Notes under the pieces: generated by a model
What the model was told of the DNA's origin: nothing
Database searches by the model: none
What the model saw: only the letters and a program-made list of their open reading frames with translations
Assembly (NCBI GenBank): GCA_022414725.1
Contig: CM039466.1
Span: 11,051,190 to 11,115,189, forward strand
Reading direction: 5' to 3'
Source: Microglena sp. YARC
Lineage: Eukaryota > Chlorophyta > Chlorophyceae > Chlamydomonadales > Chlamydomonadaceae
DNA: 64,000 nucleotides
Program-made: the position numbers and the translations under genes
Shown here: positions 61,850 to 64,000 of the stretch, piece by piece
Numbering within the stretch: the stretch's first letter is position 1
Layout of the letters: each line of letters opens with the position of its first letter

Positions 61850-62122
61850 TCATACACACACACCATGCTCTGTGTGCAGGGACCCATGGCCATCCGCATC
61901 ATGAACAAACTAAAACACATCGAAGGGTACATGCGGCATAAGCAAGAGAAAGGCGGCGGCGGCGGCGGCGGTGGTGGTGGTGGAGCTAGTGCTGCTGTGG
62001 TGGATGACCTCAGCAATCGGATGCTAGAGCTGGAGGACAGGCTGGCAAAGTCGGAGGAGGCGCGAGCAGCTGCGCAGAGTCGCGTTGAGAATATGATGGG
62101 CAGGATGGGGAAGAGCGTGAAA
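53476..62122 (+). CDS. unrecognised multi-exon gene, four exons seen, both ends open
   Basis: Exons: 53,476-53,585; 57,886-57,996; 60,598-60,906; 61,880-62,122. All three joins are phase 0 with GT-AG borders, so the open frames connect without adjustment. The product runs VDGPIVFQVASLSNKPSRPN, then LSPYLNPLGNGFEKNRLPGI, then a Pro/Ser/Thr-rich middle (SATNMIPRRASTSTSTPS) ending VIIDAFTQEMLE. It finishes GPMAIRIMNKLKHIEGYMRH, a Gly11 run and a coiled coil (DLSNRMLELEDRLAKSEEAR). The Gly run and coiled coil suggest a scaffold or oligomerising protein; no catalytic motif is visible. All eight exon edges except the last donor carry tandem copies in the adjoining intron. A continuation upstream or into the TG-rich region past 62.1 kb is likely. 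Confidence 0.6.
53690..54310 (+). repeat. donor-edge array of exon i, five copies
   Basis: 'agcagacctaacaccatgcaaaag|gtgcgccagccctcaccagcctgtttg' recurs near 53,825 and 53,970. Degenerate copies lie near 53,700, 54,145 and 54,285 ('aacaactagcagcatgcaaa.ggtgagcc'). The units are 130-150 bp. Confidence 0.9.
54480..54655 (+). repeat. CATA-tailed repeat fragment with (TATAC)n
   Basis: 'agcccttcctatcacagttggaaaagtccctt...ggactgtaacatacatac', followed by about 17 TATAC units. Confidence 0.85.
54653..57023 (+). repeat. 78-bp satellite, about 30 units
   Basis: Unit 'tatagcctggtagttattgc...' to '...ccatatgggcactc', 78 bp, very homogeneous. Because 78 is 26 codons and the unit has no stop in one frame, the frame reads SLVVIAKYYTTLCRDIMLST-type repeats for 397, 253 and 150 codons. 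It is broken only where single bases are lost (for example near 55,407, 55,660 and 55,736). It sits inside an intron of the 53-62 kb gene and is best regarded as non-coding. Confidence 0.97.
57400..57885 (+). repeat. exon ii acceptor-edge array, about 88-bp unit, five copies
   Basis: Units contain 'cttaatttccttatacaaacccttttattcaccccaccttcacc...', then '(t/g)cag|gcaccactgtc.cc'. Copies of the acceptor edge lie near 57,463, 57,551, 57,642, 57,727 and 57,812, before the true acceptor at 57,885. Confidence 0.9.
57886..57996 (+). CDS. exon ii of the 53-62 kb gene
   Basis: A 111-nt phase 0-0 exon, APLSPILSPYLNPLGNGFEK to GIGPSSPTDSFPK, donor CCCAAG|GTATAT. Confidence 0.6.
58000..58265. repeat. 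'ttattatttgtatgt' tandem
   Basis: About 18 short AT-rich units directly after the exon ii donor. Confidence 0.95.
58280..59260 (+). repeat. exon ii donor-edge array, 131-bp unit
   Basis: One copy at 58,288-58,320 keeps CCCAAG|GTATATT. Then 131-bp units ('gcctggcatcggccctcatctccaactgaccccttccccaag' plus 'aaaggcatcgacagtgcaacatagaag...') run from 58,400 to 59,100, almost identical. A diverged unit lies at 59,216. Confidence 0.95.
59280..59665. repeat. AT-rich 'catagaagttgtatgtatataatttgtaac' tandem
   Basis: Degenerate units derived from the end of the 131-bp repeat. Confidence 0.8.
59750..60597 (+). repeat. exon iii acceptor-edge array, four copies
   Basis: 'ccccacag|ccgatccagtc..tgagagat.ccacagcc' occurs at about 59,883, 60,022, 60,227 and 60,405 before the true acceptor (60,597). 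Copies also carry 'gtcagccaccaatatgattccccg.cgagctagcacctccacc' from inside exon iii, followed by (CA)n. Confidence 0.92.
60598..60906 (+). CDS. exon iii of the 53-62 kb gene
   Basis: A 309-nt phase 0-0 exon. Codes PIQSLRDTTATPHLGPSPPS to GGPPVIIDAFTQEMLE; acceptor CCCACAG, donor CTTGAG|GTGAGT. Confidence 0.65.
60907..61430 (+). repeat. exon iii donor-edge array, three copies
   Basis: 'gtgattatagatgctttcactcaggagatgcttga(g/t)|gtg' recurs near 61,050, 61,162 and 61,275, separated by TG-rich filler. Confidence 0.92.
61450..61879 (+). repeat. exon iv acceptor-edge array, two copies
   Basis: 'ctgtgtgcag|ggacccatggccatccgcatcatgaac' plus about 30 nt more occurs at 61,477 and 61,668 ahead of the true exon. 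C/CA tracts lie between. Confidence 0.92.
61880..62122 (+). CDS. exon iv of the 53-62 kb gene (Gly run and coiled coil)
   Basis: Acceptor TGTGCAG|GGA, phase 0. The 3' end is set at AAA|GTTGGG, which keeps phase 0; this donor is weak, so the end is uncertain. The GGC/GGT run codes Gly11 at 61,952-61,984. Confidence 0.55.
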
Positions 62123-62129
62123 GTTGGGA

Positions 62130-62373
62130 GGGGGGGTCGTGTGTTTGTGTGTGTGAGTGTGGTGTAAGTGTTTGTGGGTGTGTGTGGAGTAAATGTGTGT
62201 GTGTTATGTCTTTGTGTGTGTGTGTGTGGTGTGTGTGTGTGTGTGTGTGTCGCAGATCTGGGTAGGGTGAAAAGTGTTGTGGTGTGCTGTGAGTGTTGTG
62301 TGTGTGAGTGTTGGTGTGTGTGATGTGTTGTTGTGTGTGTGTGTGAGTGTGTGTGTGTGTGAGTGTTGTGTGT

Positions 62374-62422
<49 letters not shown>

Positions 62423-64000
62423 TGTTGTGAGTGTGTGGTGTGTGTGGTGTGTGTGTGGTTGTGTGTGAGTGTTGTGTGTGGTGTGAGTGTTTGTGTGTGG
62501 TGAGTGTGTGTGTGTGTGAGTTGTGTGTGTGTTGTGTGTGTGTGTGTGTTGTGTGTGTGTGAGTGTTGTGTGTGTGTGAGTGTGTGAGTGTTGTGTGTGT
62601 GATTGTGTGCTGAGTGTGTGTGTGTGAGTGTTGTGTGTGTGTGAGTGTTGTGTGTGTGTGTGAGTTGTGTGTGTGTGAGTGTTGTGTGTGTGTGAGTGTT
62701 GTGTGAGTGTGTGTGAGTGTGTGTGTGTGAGTGTGAGTGTTGTGTGTGTGAGTGTTGTGTGTGTGTGAGTGTTGTGTGTGTGTGAGTGTTGTGAGTGTGT
62801 GAGTGTTGTGTGTGTGTGAGTGTGTTGTGTGTGTGTGAGTGTTGTGGTGTGTGTGAGTGTTTGTGTGTGTGAGTGTTGTGTGTGTGTGAGTGTTGTGTGT
62901 GTGTGTGAGTGTGTGTGTGTGGTGAGTGTTGTGTGTGTGTGAGTGTGTGTGTGTGTGTGAGTGTTGTTGTGTGTGTGAGTGTGTGTGTGTGTGAGTGTTG
63001 TGTGTGTGTGAGTGTTGTGTGTGTGTGGAATGTGTGTGTGTGAGCTGTTGTGTGTGTGTGAGTGTGGTGAGTGTGAGTGGACTGTGTGTGAGTGGTGAGT
63101 GTGTGTGTGTGTGAGTGTTGTGTGTGTGTGAGTGTTGTGTGTGTGTTGTTACTATGTGTGTGTGAGTGTGGTGATGTGGTTGTGAGTGTTGTATGTGTGT
63201 GTGAGTGTGTGTGTGTGTGTGTGTGTTGTGTGGTGTGGTTTGTGTGTGTGTGAGTGTGGAGTGTGTGTGTGTGAGTGTGTGTGTGTGTTGGTGTTGTGTT
63301 GAGTGTTGTGTGTGTGACTTGTGTGTGTGAGTGAGAGTGTTGTGTGTGTGCGGAGTGTTTTGTGTGTGTGTGTGTATTGTGAGTGTTGTGTGTGTGGATG
63401 TTGTGTGTGTGTGCAGTGTTGTGTGTGTGCGAGTGTTGTGTGTGTGTGAGATACCCTCTCTGTGTGTGTGTGTGTCGTGTGTGTGGTGAGTGTTGTGGTG
63501 TGTGAGTGTTGTTGTATGTGTGCAGTGTTGTGTGTGTGTGAGTGTTGTGTGTGTGTGAGTGTTGTGAGTGGTGAGTGTTGTGTGTGTGAGTGTTGTGTGT
63601 TGTGGAGTGTTGTGTGTGTGTGATTGTTGTGTGTGTGTGTGTTGAGTTTGGTGTGTGCTGAGTGTTGTAGTGTGTGTGTGAGTGCTGTGTGTGTATCAGT
63701 GAGTGTTGTGTGAGTGTGTGTAGTGGGTGACGCGTTGTTGTGTTGTGTGTGTTTGTGAGTGTTTGTGTGTGTGTGATGTTGTGTGTGATTTGTTGTGTGT
63801 GTGTGAGTGTTGTGTGTGTGTGTGTGTGTGTGCGCGCAGCGAGCGCCAGTGTTGTGTGTGTGTGAGTGTTGTGTGTGTTGAGTGAATTGTGTGTGTGTGA
63901 GTGTTGTGTGTGTGCGAGTGTAGTGTGTGTGTGAGTGTGTGTGCTAACTGTGTGTGAGTGTTTGTGTGTGTGGAGTGTTTGTGTGTGGGTGTGTGCCGAG
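62130..64000. repeat. TG/TGAG-rich simple sequence to window end
   Basis: Nearly 1.9 kb of (TG)n with GAGTGTTGTG interspersed. No gene seen. Confidence 0.95.

Overview
The window looks like nuclear DNA of a green alga. Three things point there: spliced genes with long introns, an interstitial block of plant/green-algal type telomere repeat (CCCTAAA, 7.4 kb), and a full-length non-LTR retrotransposon whose domain set (APE endonuclease, reverse transcriptase, RNase H, restriction-like endonuclease, cysteine protease) is that of the Dualen/RandI family, described from Chlamydomonas. A repeat-rich prasinophyte is my best guess, but it is inference. Nothing supports a prokaryotic or viral origin.

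Layout: 0-8.9 kb is repeat debris, a broken LINE-type C-terminal fragment (1.5 kb) and a minus-strand multi-exon gene of unknown function (4.6-5.9 kb). From 8,889 to 19,323 lies one 10.4-kb Dualen-like element bounded by a perfect 13-bp target-site duplication. Its coding frames are broken about six times. From 23.4 to 36.9 kb a plus-strand HNH-endonuclease-domain gene is spread over at least six exons, whose splice phases join exactly. An antisense zinc-finger pseudogene and two nested small transposons sit in its introns. From 37 to 47 kb there is a dense field of SINEs with tRNA-derived heads, MITEs, CATA-tailed repeats and two very short copies of the LINE 3' end. At 50.2-50.8 kb is a minus-strand two-helix membrane protein exon. 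At 53.5-62.1 kb are four exons of an unrecognised gene, and the last 1.9 kb is TG-rich simple sequence.

Two things stand out. First, the large element carries a protease whose active-site pattern resembles the Josephin (ataxin-3) fold, together with both types of LINE endonuclease. Second, in every spliced gene from 23 kb onward the introns contain tandem arrays made of a piece of the neighbouring exon plus its splice site. Acceptor-side fragments lie upstream of the true exon and donor-side fragments downstream. At least fourteen exon edges show this, with up to 14 extra copies. It looks like a systematic, splice-site-anchored mode of intron growth.

All work is by eye. Family names rest on motifs and have not been checked by database search. 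Exon joins rest on GT-AG sites and phase agreement.
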